Shown here piece after piece: positions 45,540-58,100 of a stretch of 64,000 nt of DNA. The notes under the pieces were generated by a model. That model searched no databases and was not told the DNA's origin. It saw nothing but the letters and a program-made list of their open reading frames with translations. How positions within the stretch are numbered: position 1 is the stretch's first letter; every line of letters begins with the position of its first letter. This stretch comes from Protea cynaroides. Its lineage: Eukaryota > Streptophyta > Magnoliopsida > Proteales > Proteaceae. Location: NCBI GenBank assembly GCA_028583415.1, contig CM053266.1:4473217-4537216 (forward strand), written 5' to 3'. Position numbers and translations under genes: made by a program.

Positions 45540-46764
45540 TATCACAGTGGTCCACGAGAGGTTAGACACAGATGCCGTAGCGCGAGCACTCATGAGTCAA
45601 CGTCCTAAGAAGAGGTCCGCCAGAGGGACGAGCAAAGGTGCAACCAAGAAGGCGTAGGTGACGAAGACCACTGCCACCAAATCCAACCCCCTAGGCAAGG
45701 AGATGGGTCTTCATCGAGGACCCCAGCAGGTTCCCAGTCACTACTTCATCCTCCGATACTCGAGTGAGTTACTCCGAGAGAAGATATTGCCGTAGAGGAG
45801 TTAGACGATCTTCTAGAGATCCCGCCCCTAAACCTGCCCCAGTATGGGGAACAGACCATTCCTCTTGAGGAATTACATCAGTAGGGGGAAAGGACAGCAC
45901 GTACAGGCTAGCAGGAGGTGATATTGGTCCCTCCAAGGTCGCAGTCTCGAACATATCCAGATCTGCCGCTACATAGAGAACAGAAACAGAGGCATGAAAC
46001 GATCCTTGTCCCGTGGTCTAGGGAAATCACAGAGTCATGGCCTAAATTTTCAATTGCCACCCATGAGCTCTTGGACTAGTCCCTCAAGGCAGGGTCGTCA
46101 TGCCTATCTTCCACCCCAGCTGCTGAAACGGGAACCTAGCCCCAACGACATCTACTTTCTACTGTTGAGCTTGAAAAGAAGGGCCAATGCCCTGGAGCTT
46201 TCAGTGGCCCACCAGCTGGTGGAAGGGATCTGCCTCCCTAATACAACAAAATACTTTAGCGGGTAGGGATATTGTCCGGGTAAATCTCGCGCCTTATTAT
46301 TTCCTTCATCATCATATTTTTTTTTTTTTTGAGATCTTAATGCCTTGAGTATCATTATTGATTGACAAAAAGCCCATGCTGTAATGGAATTAAGGAAACA
46401 CAAAGAGCATTGGGCGGCTAAATTTCATCGGATGGGAATTAATAGGGATGAGGCCCTCGAGATCACACGCATGGCTGTGCAAACTAGAGATGACGCCATC
46501 GAAGCAAAAAGCGCCTTCTCTAAGATAGTAGACTCACTCACAAAGGAGCGAGATGACCTTAAAGAGGATTTAAAGCAGTCTCAAGAGGATGTCGTGCTCG
46601 CCTCAACCGAGAAGGTGCTGCTTGAAGAGACCCTCGAAAGCGAGAGGCAGAGGGTGGATAACTTGGAATAGGCCACCACGACAAAAAGGCTTCAGGGGAG
46701 GAAGCTTGACTCCCAGCTAAAAGCTCTAAGGGCAAAGACCACCGAGTTGGTATCCCGGCTCGAG

Positions 46765-47293
46765 TTTTTTTTTTATTGGATAGGTTGATTTCTTGATGAA
46801 TCGGGAAATAAAAAAGATCTTTTTTTTCAATTTTATCTACTATTTCTATTTTATTTTGATAAGAATCAGCCCCAGTATCTAATTTGATTGGATGGGAATG
46901 AATGAAGAAATACTAAATCATCCCATATCTAATTTTAAACTTTGGTTCTTCCCAGAATTACTACTACTATTTGATGCATATAAGATAAAAACGTGGGTCA
47001 TGCCAACCAAATTACTTCTTTTAAATTGGAATAGAAATAAAAACATTAATGGAAAAGAAGGAAAAGAAAAAAGTGATATTTTTATATCATCTAACAAAAT
47101 TTTTTTTATTGAATTAGAGAATCGAAAGCAAAAAGAACTGCTGGGACAAGGAGATTTTGGATCAGTTCTGCCAAAGCAACAAAAATATCTTAAAGAGAAT
47201 TATGTAAGATTAGACATTCAAAAAGATAAAAAGAAAAAGCAAAATACAGAACTGTGGTTAGATTTCTTCTTGAAAAGATTTTTGATTTTTCAG
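46765..47293 (+). pseudogene. ycf1: Nuclear plastid insertion: fragment of ycf1
   Basis: Ycf1 (Tic214) is a very large protein of the plastid inner envelope import machinery, encoded in plastid DNA. Here the reading MGMNEEILNHPISNFKLWFF, then a segment like YKIKTWVMPTKLLLLNWN, GQGDFGSVLPKQQK and [15 protein letters not shown] corresponds to its C-terminal third. The left edge follows CGGCTCGAG of element C's extra gene; resemblance ends at FQ near 47293. A TAA lies just before the FDWMGMNEE segment, after which the frame is open for about 140 codons. It is a nuclear copy because it sits inside a nuclear retrotransposon and is flanked on both sides by that element's coiled-coil gene. Confidence 0.88.
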
Positions 47294-48814
47294 TGGCAGA
47301 AAAATAGAACCGCCAGCAGTGTATAAAATAAACTTTGTAGCCGAATACAGACGTTTCTTCCCCCCCAAATGAATAGAAGTAAGTAAACGGGAAGAGGCCG
47401 AGAAAAAGAAGGGAGAGGAAAGCTTGGCCGTGGCGTCCGTGAGACAGTGTCAAATTGGAGAAAATGAAGACCGACATCTCTGCCAGGGTTGAGGCCGCGT
47501 TTAACGAGTACAGGAAATCTCCAAACCTAGAGAAGTATGTCATGTAAGATCCTGATATGTACAACTTTCTCCCCTGATTTGGGGCCAAGGATTTATCTAC
47601 GAGAGAGACCGCAGATCGAAGTCGACTACTTCGGGTATTCTCTCTCTCTGGATCAGCTCGAAGAAGACAGAGGAGGGGGGAGAATCTTCAGAAGGAGATG
47701 AAGGCAAAGACGAGGTAGAAGGAGGATACAAGAGAGAAAAAGAAAGCACGGGAGGCAATGCGGGTGACCCTCCATGTGAAAGCCAGCAGCACGAGGGTGA
47801 TCAAGCATAGAAGAGGGACGCTGAACCAGTTTCTAGGTGAGATCAACCAGACCCGACATTGGACGTAGAGCCTCTCAACGTCATTCTGCTAGGGAATCTG
47901 ACTTCACCTTTATCTTTGCTAGAGTCAAAGACACAACCCAACTAGACCATATAGGTGGAGCTACGTGATCCCTGAATTTTCTCACTCTTCTTTTTGTTTC
48001 AGTTTTTGGAAAAATGATGTAATCCACGCTCCTTGTATAGACCAACCTAACATAAATGAAATGAAAAATTTTCTTTTATCAATGCATTATCTCTTTTAAT
48101 AGTACAAACGTCTTGTCACCTTAGGTGTATGATGGGGGGAGACTCTCCTTGATCGAGTTACTGCAGATTGGTGAGCCTGCCCCAAGACATATTTTGGAGA
48201 CTCGCCTCCTTAATACAACATTGGAGAGGGACAGGCTCATCGCTCATGTGACCGCTCTAGAGGGCAAAGTTAACTCACTCGGCATTTGAAGGGGTTACTT
48301 CAGCGATGCCTACCACAAAGTAACCGGTGTGTTGACTGAGAGCTTCAAGAAGCAAGAAGAATCATGGAGGGTGACCATACGTGTATTGCATAGCAGATTA
48401 ACCAGCCTAAAAGGTTGATATCAGGGGCTACTTAATGAACATAAGGAAGCGTGTAGAGAGCTTGGTCCTTGACAGGGCGAAGTTCCCAAGTGGCAGGTTG
48501 AGAGTGCCACCGATCGGCATCTTAGAGTGACGACTGAAGAGCGTGCTGATAGATTAGCAAAAAAGCTTATGATAGCTGAGGAGTGAGTTTGCCAAATGAT
48601 GGGTGGTAAGAGGAATAGGGAAACTTATTACCAGACCTTTACCCCTAATTTTGGTAAATTATATAACGTTATGTCACAACAAAGCGCGGAGGAGCAACTT
48701 CAAGCTGTATTGGATGCGAAAAAACTTGTTGAAGATGTCGCGAGCTTACAGCTATTGTATAAGGAGGCGAAAGAGGGACCGACTGAGGCACCAAAGAGCG
48801 AGGAATATTTTTAG

Positions 48815-49439
48815 TTATCAAAAAGAGAAGAGTCATCTCAGGCGGTGAGGAGAGATGTTTGTCGAAGGAACCACGTAGGAATCCCTAAGAGGCATGGTTT
48901 GAGTGTGCCCTAGGCAATATAGTGGGCGTTGTAAATATTTTGTAATGCATCTTGCTTTGTTTAATGTAATGTTTTTGCTAGCTATGTCTCAAGGTATTCC
49001 TCTTAGCCCCCTAGTTCTTATCAGTTGAGGGTACTAAGTGATAGATTAATCTTGAGTGGTGTAGCATTGAATGATTGCATCCGAGTTCTTTTGCTTTTTG
49101 CCTAAAGTATGAACGTGGGCGTTTTAGCCTTGCCCTTTGTATATTCATGTATTTTTGCATAGTGCGTGCAATTGGATCCAAGTGATTATGTTCCTGGGGG
49201 AAGCGGGTTAAGCTATGTTTCCCAGGGAGTTTTGTGCGGCTTGATTAATGGCTTAGGTGCATGAGCTGGTCGAGATAGGCATGTGTGAGTAGCCATGGGT
49301 CAAGATGTATGCACTTTGCATTGTGTTCGAGTTACATCGATTCGTCACATTAGATCCAATTAGGCTAAAGCGGAGTAATGCAAAGACAATTCATTATTAT
49401 GAGTAGAGTCAAATACATCATTAGTAGAATTTTCGTAGG
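48815..49439. other. Element C spacer between the ends of its two converging genes
   Basis: Between the end of the plus-strand extra gene and the end of pol (minus). No frame of note; likely 3' UTRs of both. Confidence 0.5.
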
Positions 49440-51021
49440 TTCTTAGAGTGCCATGGCTTCTCGATGTATTTTTTTTAACATCTCAAGATAATAGGTGCTA
49501 GGCCTCATTACATGGATTATTCTGTATGGTCCCTCCCAGGTTGGCATTAGTTTGCCTTGTTGCTTGGGTTGCGAGACAGTGGTGCGGTGGAGCACTAAGT
49601 CGCTGACCTTGAAGTTCTGAACTCGGACGTGGGAGTTGTAGTATCTGGCCACCCTTTGCTGGTAGGTTAATATTCAGAGTCGCCCCTTGTCGTAAATTTC
49701 TTCCATTAAGTCTAAGTTGGCTTGCAGACCTTTATTGTTTTATAATTCATCGTAGTTTGTGATGCGGATAGTAGGATGGGTAGCTTTGATAGGTACCACC
49801 GCTTCAGCACCATATACGAGCATGAAGGGTGTCTTTCCAGTAGGAGTTTTGCTTGTCGTCCTGTAGGACCATAATATACTTGGCAACTCGTCAACCCATT
49901 TGCCTTGAGCCAGTCCAATTCGTCGGGCGATTCCTCGGGATATAGTCTTGTTAGTTGCTTCCACTTGGGCCACTGCTTCCAAGTGGTAGGCTGCTATAAA
50001 GCGTTGCTGAATGCTAAAGCTTTTAAGAAATGCCTTATATTGTTGACTATCAAACTATGGTTCATTATCGGTGACAATGACTTGGGGGATTCCATATCTG
50101 TATATGATGTTATTTCTGGTGAAGGCTTCGACCCTATCTGCATCGATTTTGACTATAATTTCTTCTTCTGCCCATTTTGAGAAGTAGTCCACGACTACTA
50201 TTAAGAAGTTCTTGGACGACTTGCCCCCGGGCTTAGAGCCGACTATGTCAATCCCCCACATTGCAAAAGGAAGTGGACTGGCGATAGGTTGTAACTCATT
50301 TGCAGGTAAATGGCTCACTGTAGCATTCTTCTAGCAGGGCTCACATTGGCCATCATTGTTGGCCAATAGTAGCCTTGTCGTAGTAGCCGCTGGCATAAGG
50401 CACGGCCTCTAAGATGACTGCCACATATGCCAGCGTGTACTTTCCATATTACTTCGTCGGCTTGTGTGAGTGTGAGGCATAGTAGGAAGGGGCGAGTCAA
50501 AGACTTACGGTATAATTTATCGTTGAGGACAGTGTACCCTTTGAACTTTGCTTGAACTCGTCATATCTCGAGATGGTCTTCGGGTAACTCGCCAGTTTTG
50601 ATGTGAGTCTTAATTGGATCTATCCAAGTCATCTCGCTAGCGACTTGATGAACTTGGGGTCGTCGACAATGCTGGGTTTTTTCAATATATCAATGTAAAC
50701 TGATGAGTTGAGTCCAATTAGGTCTTCAGCCATGAGGCTTGACAGTGCGTTGGCTTGCATGTTATTTTCATGGTCCACATTGCTGATTTGATAGTCTTCG
50801 AACTGTGCGAGTTCCAACTTGGCCTTTGCCAAATATTCGAGCATGTGTAGTTGTTTAGCTTCATACTCACCCTTGATCTGCCTTACAATGACCTGTAAGT
50901 CGCTGTAAATGTCCAATCACCGTACTATCAGAAATTTTGCCATTCTAAGTCTAGCTAACAAGGCTTTATATTCAGCCGAGTTGTTTGTTGCTTGGAATTC
51001 AAACCGTAGAGCAACCTGCGT
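49440..51021 (-). pseudogene. Element C pol 3' part: second RNase H and integrase (Tat lineage)
   Basis: From 51021 downward: RNase H of the extra, archaeal-like type typical of Tat elements (FEFQATNNSAEYKALLARLR, YSDLQVIVRQIKGEYEAK; about 51005-50800), a linker, integrase zinc region (VHAGICGSHLRGRAL, YYWPTM; about 50450-50340), and the catalytic core with all three acids present: Asp in FAMWGIDIVG (50260), Asp in VIVTDNEP (50060) and Glu in VEATNK (49970). The C-terminal GPYRIIH block is at 49550. Stops at 50919, about 50570 and elsewhere, plus a frameshift near 50330. Cut at 51021 by element D; RT, protease and gag are beyond D and E off the right edge. Confidence 0.85.
51017..51021. repeat. 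Left target-site copy of element D (TGCGT)
   Basis: Five bases abutting the D LTR; the other copy would be outside the window, so this is predicted only. Confidence 0.4.
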
Positions 51022-51289
51022 TGTCACACCCCAATTCTAGACTAACCAGAATGGTGTGATGAACCGTCAATAAACCAACAGTTCAACTAGGATCTCGTAT
51101 AGGCTATGCCAACCATGTTAAACCAAAACACATTCCACGTTAATCAAAGATAATAAAGTAAATAGCGAAAGTCTTATTAATAATGAACTGAGGTTTAATC
51201 ATAATAATTAATTAATATTTCAGTTATCTCCAATTAACCAAAACATAATTTAATACATATTACAAATATCCAAATACGAAAGTTAAACA

Positions 51290-51413
51290 CTAAGCGTATC
51301 CATAGTCGAAAAGCTCGCTTAACGAATCATAATAGTCTTCCACAGCTTGCTCACCCATAGCCGGGCCACCTGTTCATATGTTGGCGTGTCGACATAATCT
51401 TCAATCGTAATAC
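51290..51413 (-). pseudogene. U5 short reading frame, element D, frame-shifted
   Basis: After GATGTTGCAG (51414): GITIEDYVDTPTYEQVA, then an inserted base; the shifted frame continues EQAVEDYYDSLSELFDYGYA to TAG. Clearly the B type. Confidence 0.4.
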
Positions 51414-52980
51414 CTGCAACATCAGAAACTAAAAAGAATTACCCATGCGAGGGTTAGCTCTCCAACTTGAGCTTAGTGAGTAAACAAAACAATGCAACAA
51501 AAATATGCATGCATTCAATTCATATATTTGGTCTGATTTATTAGTTTGCAATGTGCTATAGAAAGGTTTGGTGGCCCCCGCACCTCTATACACGAGTGTA
51601 TGAATCTGCTTAATGGATCAAACACCATTGCCGTCCCACATGCACCCACCAAGGAATAGAGATAGAGCTAAAGTGTCCGGATCAAACACCGCCAACACAT
51701 CCCCTGATGCCCTACCCATACCAATATGTAATCCCCTGTTGGAGAGGGCTTGCAAACTGGGCTCGCAACTAACCAATCCTAATGCCAAACAGTGTATCCA
51801 AGGCCTCACCCTAGCATCCCTCAATATGTCCATAGAGATAGAGCTAAGGCCCCCCGACAGAGTCAGAGACCACACGGTCCGAGACCACCTCCCCTGATGC
51901 CCTACGACGTATTAGTTCTACTAAGATAATGGAGATACGACGATGTTAGTGGGCAAAACTTGAGTAGAGATAGAGCTAGAGTCTGGTGACGAGGTCAAAG
52001 ACCACCATGCCACATCCTCCCCTTAATGCTCCACTCGCATCCAACACACCAACCACACACATACATTCACATGCCTATTTCCTAGCATCATCATCATCAT
52101 CATGTTATAAATAAACGGAATTAAATATGCATGAAAAGTAATAGCAGGAATATTGGATGACATGTGAGATGTACATTACAAGCATACAAATATAGAATCA
52201 ATCATGGCATTGGACTCAATAAAGTAAATAGTTTATTATTATCCAATTAGACCCTTACCTATTAGCAATACTCGATGTCCTTCCAAGCCTTGAAATTCTC
52301 TTTGAATTGATTTAACAATCTAAAAGTTATATGAATTTAAGTTAGGGTTCATATGTGACATGTTACAGTAGTAAAAAATCAAAACAGAGCATTGATAGGT
52401 ATCTGATTAGTCCTATGGTCTCATGGTGTATCGACCTAACTGTCTACGATCGATACCCTACGATCGCATATGGTGCGACCGTAGCTGCGACCATATGATT
52501 TCTGAAATCTTTCTGAATGCCTATGGTCGATCCTCTGGTCATACTGGTTATGCTATGGTCGACCATAGCTGCGACCTTGAGATTTTTGGTTACAGTTTAC
52601 ATGAAATTCGAGTTCTTTTTGGGTCAATTCTTTTGTTCTTCGATGGGATTTATTCTAAGGTCATCCTATGGCCATCATTAGTAATTTCTTATCAACCCTA
52701 ATTATCAAATTCACTTCTCATGGTTCTCCTTGGGATTTTCTCAAGGAAATCACATAGATCATAATAGGTTGATATTGCCTATCTTCCATAGAAGTCTTAT
52801 TCCTTAGAGTTTACATCTCCAGAGATTCGTTTCATACCTTTTCCTGTGATAGAGAGCCAATATCTTCTCAGCAAATTCTTCTCCTTAGCTTTTTTTCATC
52901 TCCTTCTCTTCATTCACTTTTTTCTCTTTCTCTAAGGTTTACTAATGTTCTAAAAGAGTGAAAAGGACTGAGGGACATCC

Positions 52981-52990
52981 TTTATATAGA
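52981..52990 (-). promoter_or_regulatory. TATA box, LTR D
   Basis: Minus strand TCTATATAAA followed by GGATGTCCC, 352 bases from the LTR start. Confidence 0.7.
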
Positions 52991-53342
52991 GAAAAACTCT
53001 CCATATAAAGTCATCTTTCAATTAGGAATGCAATCCCTTAGTTTAGTAATGTTTTCAAAACTCGGAGTCTGATGTGGGTTCTCACGGTCGATGATATGAT
53101 CGCATAAACCATCGACCGTAAGGTCGAAATCATCAACCGTGGGGTTATGGATTTGAGATTTTTGTTCCTTTCATTATGGTCGACCATACGTACCCAGGAA
53201 TGCAACCTTAGGTATGTTTTTAATGTTTTTAACTCGATTCTCATACCCGGTTTGTGATCTATCTTCACACGCTTGGACCAAGAATGATGGGAAAACCTAG
53301 CACGACATGGTTAGACCAAGTTAGTGGAGTACGGGTGTTTTA

Positions 53343-56300
53343 ACTCCCTTCCTCTTATATAAATTTCGTCTTTAAAATTTACACATACCTTCCGAGTCGA
53401 ATAGGTGAGGATATTGCTTCCGCATAGCATTCTCTTCTTTCCATGTAACTTCTTTTACATTTTGGCTTTTTTAGGTTACCTTCATATAATAATTATCTCA
53501 TCCTTAAAGATATTGTACCTTCCAACCAGCAGTGATCTAGGCTGGTACCACTTCAATAGTTAAATCTTCTATCTAATCCAGTGGATCGGTGGTCAATACC
53601 TTTGATATGGATCTCCAAGGTACTTCTTCAATAGAGACACGTGAAATACGTCATGCACATTAGACATGGGCAGTGGTAACACTAGTTGATATGTAACTTT
53701 TTCATTTCTTTCGAAAATTTTTATGAGGTCCAAAACATATATAGAATAAAACTTTCCCTTCTGTCCAAACCTTTTCAAACCACGCATAGGAGATATTTTC
53801 ATAAATACTTTATCACCTATGGTGAATTCGACATCTCTGCGTCGATTATCTGCATATTGCTTCTGACGATTTTGAGCTATTCGGACTCTTTCCTTGATGA
53901 TGTCAACCACTCGACAAGTCTCTTCAACAAACTTTGGTCCAACAATACTCCGTTCTCCAACTTCATTCCAAAATAAAGGAGTTCGACATTTCCTACCATA
54001 CAGTGCTTCATAGGGTGACATCTGTATATGTTATAAGCGAACTCGATCAATGGTAATTTCTCATCTCATGATCCTTTGAAATCAATGACACAAGCTCGGG
54101 GCATGTCTTCTAAAATCTGAATGGTACGTTCTGACTGTCCATCGGTCTGAGGATGGAATGCAGTACTAAACTTTAACGTTGTACCCATAGCCTTCTGTAA
54201 TCCTTCCCAAAACTTTGAGATAAAGCATGAGCCTCTGACAGACCCTATGCTCTTAGGAATATCATTCAATCTGGCAATATTATCCACATATAGCTTAGTT
54301 AGCCGCTCAAAGCACACCGATGTCATATAGCAATGGAATGAACTATCTTCATAAGGTGATCAACAATCATCCAAATTGCGTCAACCGATTTAGGAGTCAG
54401 TGGCAAATCGATGACATATTTCATTGTAATGCAGTTTTACTTCCAGACTGGCTTCGATAGTAGTTGTAGTAAGTTTGTTGGTCTTTGTCTTTCAGCCTTT
54501 ATTTTTTGACAATTCAGACATTGAAACTCGCACCTAGCCACAACTACATTCATTCCCTTCCACTAAAATAATCTCTTCATGTTTTGGTATATTTTGTACT
54601 TCTAGGATGTACCCAATACAGAATAGAATGGGCTTTTAGCATTATCTTATATCTATGATCAACATTTTTCACTTTCAGGTATGCATAATCATCCTTTGTA
54701 TCTCAGGACCTTTTCCGTATCCAAAGTAAGTCAAGGTTAGGTTTTTCTTTCTCTAAATCTTCTTGCACCGTTCTTATATATGGATCTAACAAAATTGCTT
54801 CTTTTACTTCATCCATCAATTCAGAGATGATCTTTAACGCTACAAATGTAAGCGAGGAACTATTGCTCCATAAGTTCTCAGTCAACTGGATCATCACAAG
54901 TTTCTATATGTTACTCTTCTTCTAAATCTGAATTAGTTGCTGTGGAACACAAGGCAGCTATTGTACTAGGTCTTCCTTTTGGCTTCATTATTCCTTGTTG
55001 CTCAAAACCTTAGCTACCATATTAGCCTTGCATGGGTAACATTGAATATCATAGTCTTAGTCCTTCAGGAGTTCCAACCATCTCCTTAGCCTCATGTTCA
55101 ACTCTTTCTGGGTGAAGAGCTAAGTAAAACTCTTGTAATTCGATTTAATCTGAAATTCTTCTCTGTATAGATAATGTCTCTAAGTCTCAATTGCATAAAT
55201 CACCGTCGCTAACTCCAAGTCATGACTCAAGTAATTCTTTTCATGCTCCTTCAGTTGTTTTAAAGCATAAACAATGATTACTTGTTCTCCTTGTACCAAC
55301 ATGCATCCTAGACCCAATCCGAAAACATCAGTGTATAGGGTAAAAAGTTTTCCTGGTGCCGGAACGATCAAGATGGGAATTGATATCAACCTTGTTTTTA
55401 GTGTCTGGAAACATTCTTCACACTTGTCAGTCCAAATAAACTTCTCTCCCTTCCTAGTTAGCTTGGTAAGAGGTATTGCGATCCTAGAGTGGTCCTCCAT
55501 GAATCGTTTGTAATAACCAGTTAAACTCAAGAAACTTCTGATCTCTGCAATATTCTTAGGCGTTTCTCACCATACGATTGCTTCTATCTTACTAGGGACC
55601 ACCTTTATTCCTTTTGATGATACTATGTGACCCAAGAAGATCACTTTGTTTAATCAAGTCTTATATTTCATGGACTTGGCAAAAGCTTCTCCCTTCTCAA
55701 CTGTTGTAAAGCTATTATAAAATTCGTTATAGGACTTTCTTCGTCTTTGGAATAAATTAATATATAGTCTACAAAAACTATGTCTAACGTGTCCTATACA
55801 TCGTGGAATACCCGATTCATAAGTCCTATAAAAGATGTAAGGGAATTGGTTATCCAATAAGATAACCAGGGCCTCATAATGCTCATTCCTGATTGTAAAA
55901 ACTATCTTTGGAATATTGCTGTCCAAATTCTTCAGCCGATGATATCTTGACCGAAGATCAATCTTAGAAAATACCTTTGCTCCTTGCAACTTTTTAAACA
56001 AGTCATCGATATGAGGTAGTGGATATCGATTCTTGATCTTGAGTTCTCAGTAGTCTATACATAGCCGGACACTACCATCCTTCTTCTTTACAAATAGCAC
56101 TGGCGCTCCCCGTGATGAAATACACAGCTGATTAGGACCTTTGTCTAATAACTCCCATAGTTGAGTCTTCCATTCCTTTAACTCCGTAAAAGCTATTCTA
56201 TAGGTGCCTTTGACATAGGTATCGTCCTTGGTAACAAGTCGATGACGAACTCGTTTGCATGATGAGGTGGCAACCCGAAGTCTCCTACAAACACATCAGA

Positions 56301-56580
56301 GAATTTATGCATTACATCAATATCTTCCATCTGTGGTGCCTCTTTAGTGTCGTCTACCACAGATACCATATATTCAACTCCTTTCTTTTCAAGGCATCTC
56401 TTCACCTTTAGTGTAGAGAGAATAAGATTCTGCTTCCTAAGCAATATGCTTCCAATAAAATCAAATTATGTGCAGTCTTTATTCTTAAATGACAACCTCT
56501 TCTATACACATAGCAGCTTTGTAGAGTGTTAAGACAACTAGTCTATTCCCAAGATGACGTCAAAGTCTGCCATCACAAGT
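53343..56580 (-). pseudogene. Element D pol: protease end to integrase C-terminus
   Basis: On the minus strand: end of the protease region (VILG- and LILSTLKVKRCLEK-like, 56570-56380), RT (about 56110-55560) with FVDY in place of FIDD near 55770 (second catalytic Asp lost), and RNase H (TDVFGLGLGCMLVQGEQ, about 55340-55180; ANMVAK remnant near 55015). Then the integrase core (54420-54066, including HPQTDGQSERTIQ), MSPYEALYGRKCRTPLFWNE (54021) and the C-terminal block SNVHDVFHVSLLKKYLGDP (about 53672-53600). The chromodomain is only traces. Its C-terminal block is closest to element B. Confidence 0.85.
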
Positions 56581-57900
56581 CGATTTAGGATGCATCCAAA
56601 TTCTGTCCATCCATATGATTCAGACAATGTTCATAACACTTACCCACTACAACATCTTGTACAAAATAGCTTGAACTAGCAAAATCTGGTATAAGGTCTT
56701 AAGAGCTTGTCTAGTTCCTTTATTTCTTATGATTTTTCAAAGACTACCGTTAATAATCTCATATCCCAAAAAACTCATTAGCTTATATCTCTTTTATCAC
56801 TATTGTTCTACCCTGATCTCTCTTTCATATACCTCGAAAAGTATCTTGTGATTGTTACTTACTTCATATCCCAAGTTTACCTATAAGCATTAGGGTATAT
56901 GCTTATAATTTCATTAATTCTACCAAACTTTCTTGGTCTTTACTTGATCATCTCACTTGACATTGGGCATAACTCAATATTATTTTTACTAATCTGAATT
57001 GAATCAATGCCACAACAATTTTTTTTACTTCATTCTTGTATCCACTCTTAGATATGATTTTAGAAATCTTTGGCCTTGTCAAAATTCCTACCGATATAGC
57101 CATCTTTAACTTTACTTGAGTGCTATCTATTTTTTTACTGGCTACTCTTGCTAGTTCTTACTTTTTTCTCATGCACTCTTTTATAGATATGACTCATAAT
57201 CATCCATCTAGCAATCTCGAAACAGATCCTCCTACTTCATTTGAGGTTTTCTTGGTTATAGAATCTAATTTGGATTCAATCGTCTTCCTCTAATAATTTC
57301 GTTATTAACTAAGTGTCTCTATCAACGGATGTCAAGGAATATAAGAATCAGAATGTTTATCCAAAATTAATTCATTTCCTTATTCGAATTCAGTATGACG
57401 AAGAACACTTATTTTATATAGTGAACCTAGGTTTAAAGGATCAGGAGTAAATCTATGGTAATCCAACCGACATCTAAAGGTCGTTAGGTTGCACGGTGGT
57501 CCAAATATATGGAAGTAGAGGTTCTACAACTCTTAACCTCGTGGTTATAAGTTCTATCGAGTATATATTGCCATTGGTCAAGGCATTACAAGAGTAAATT
57601 TGGAGAAGTTTTGGTACATCAATAAATTAGGTATAAAATTGAAAAGATGTACATTCAGAATGATTAAACCTTTAAATGTTCATTCGGTACATATCTCTAT
57701 TCATGGTGTCGATCATGGGAGTAGCATAGATTGGTATAATTAGGACTAATTTTAAGGAAATAACATCTATAACTCCAATTGATAGGTTAAATCAAGAAGG
57801 TATTCTGTCAAGGTATAAGAATTAGAATCAGGTATGTGCATCCTTTATAATCATAAGAGTAAGTCAATAATGCACTACATCTTATATAAACCTATCTAGT
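56581..57900. other. Element D, unreadable stretch where gag and protease N-terminus are expected
   Basis: AT-rich, no open frame and no zinc knuckle found. The length (about 1.3 kb) fits the missing gag-protease part, so it is probably that region decayed beyond recognition; an insertion is also possible. Confidence 0.4.
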
Positions 57901-58100
57901 TATATGGCCACAATAGATTTGATCCTTTGCTGAAACGTTTGAGGCTTCATATTCAGAAAATATTCCTCAACCCTTGTTGGATCATTCTGCCATGATGCTG
58001 CAATCCCATACATCGGTGGCTAATAAGGGTAACCACCTTGATCTACTGCTTGTTGTGTATCAAACTTCTACACTGGTGTGTATATTACTCGGACCTATGG
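57901..58100 (-). pseudogene. Element D gag fragment
   Basis: Minus strand reads QGGYPY, then PPMYGIAASWQNDPTRVEEY, FLNMKPQTF, matching the QGGYQYHPPMYG...RFLKLKPKEF segment of A gag. Interrupted at 58100 by the LTR of E. Confidence 0.7.
58096..58100. repeat. Left target-site copy of element E (TATGG)
   Basis: Five bases abutting the E LTR within D gag; the other copy is beyond the window, so predicted only. Confidence 0.4.

Larger units (their letters stand above)
44769..48814 (+). pseudogene. Element C extra gene, antisense to pol (coiled-coil protein), broken
   Basis: Plus-strand remains of an intron-containing gene on the strand opposite to C's pol, in the place where Tat-lineage elements are known to carry antisense extra genes. 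Pieces: MYPHVAPMEQSPSPTESSLP start (44769), a globular region to 45475 damaged by poly-G tracts, a 64-bp intron, VVHERLDTDAVARALMSQ (from 45540) with a basic stretch, and a long Glu/Lys coiled coil (46384-46670, about 95 residues). Then comes the ycf1 insertion, KTDISARVEAAFNEYRKSPN (about 47463-47540), and another helical piece, QQSAEEQLQAVLDAKKLVED (48690-48750). Many stops. Function unknown; the piece order is inferred. Confidence 0.55.
51022..53342 (-). repeat. 3' LTR of element D (2321 bp)
   Basis: The minus strand begins TAAAACACCCGTACTCC (TG lost) and ends GGGGTGTGACA. The first 1.7 kb, including TATA (52990-52981), donor AAAG|GTATGAAACG (52838/52837) and the ATGGTCG arrays (about 53190-53080, 52580-52430), resembles F. 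The last 450 bases resemble B, including the U5 frame. Confidence 0.88.
51022..58100 (-). mobile_element. Element D: old chromovirus, minus strand, 3' part
   Basis: 3' LTR 51022-53342, pol 53343 to about 56580, unreadable stretch, then a piece of gag ending at 58100 where element E inserted. The rest is beyond E, off the right edge. It interrupts RNase H of C. Heavily decayed throughout. Confidence 0.85.

Noticed and set aside
46892..47326. A functional ycf1 gene or plastid contamination
   Set aside because: Only about 0.5 kb of a gene of more than 5 kb, flanked on both sides by nuclear retrotransposon coding sequence.
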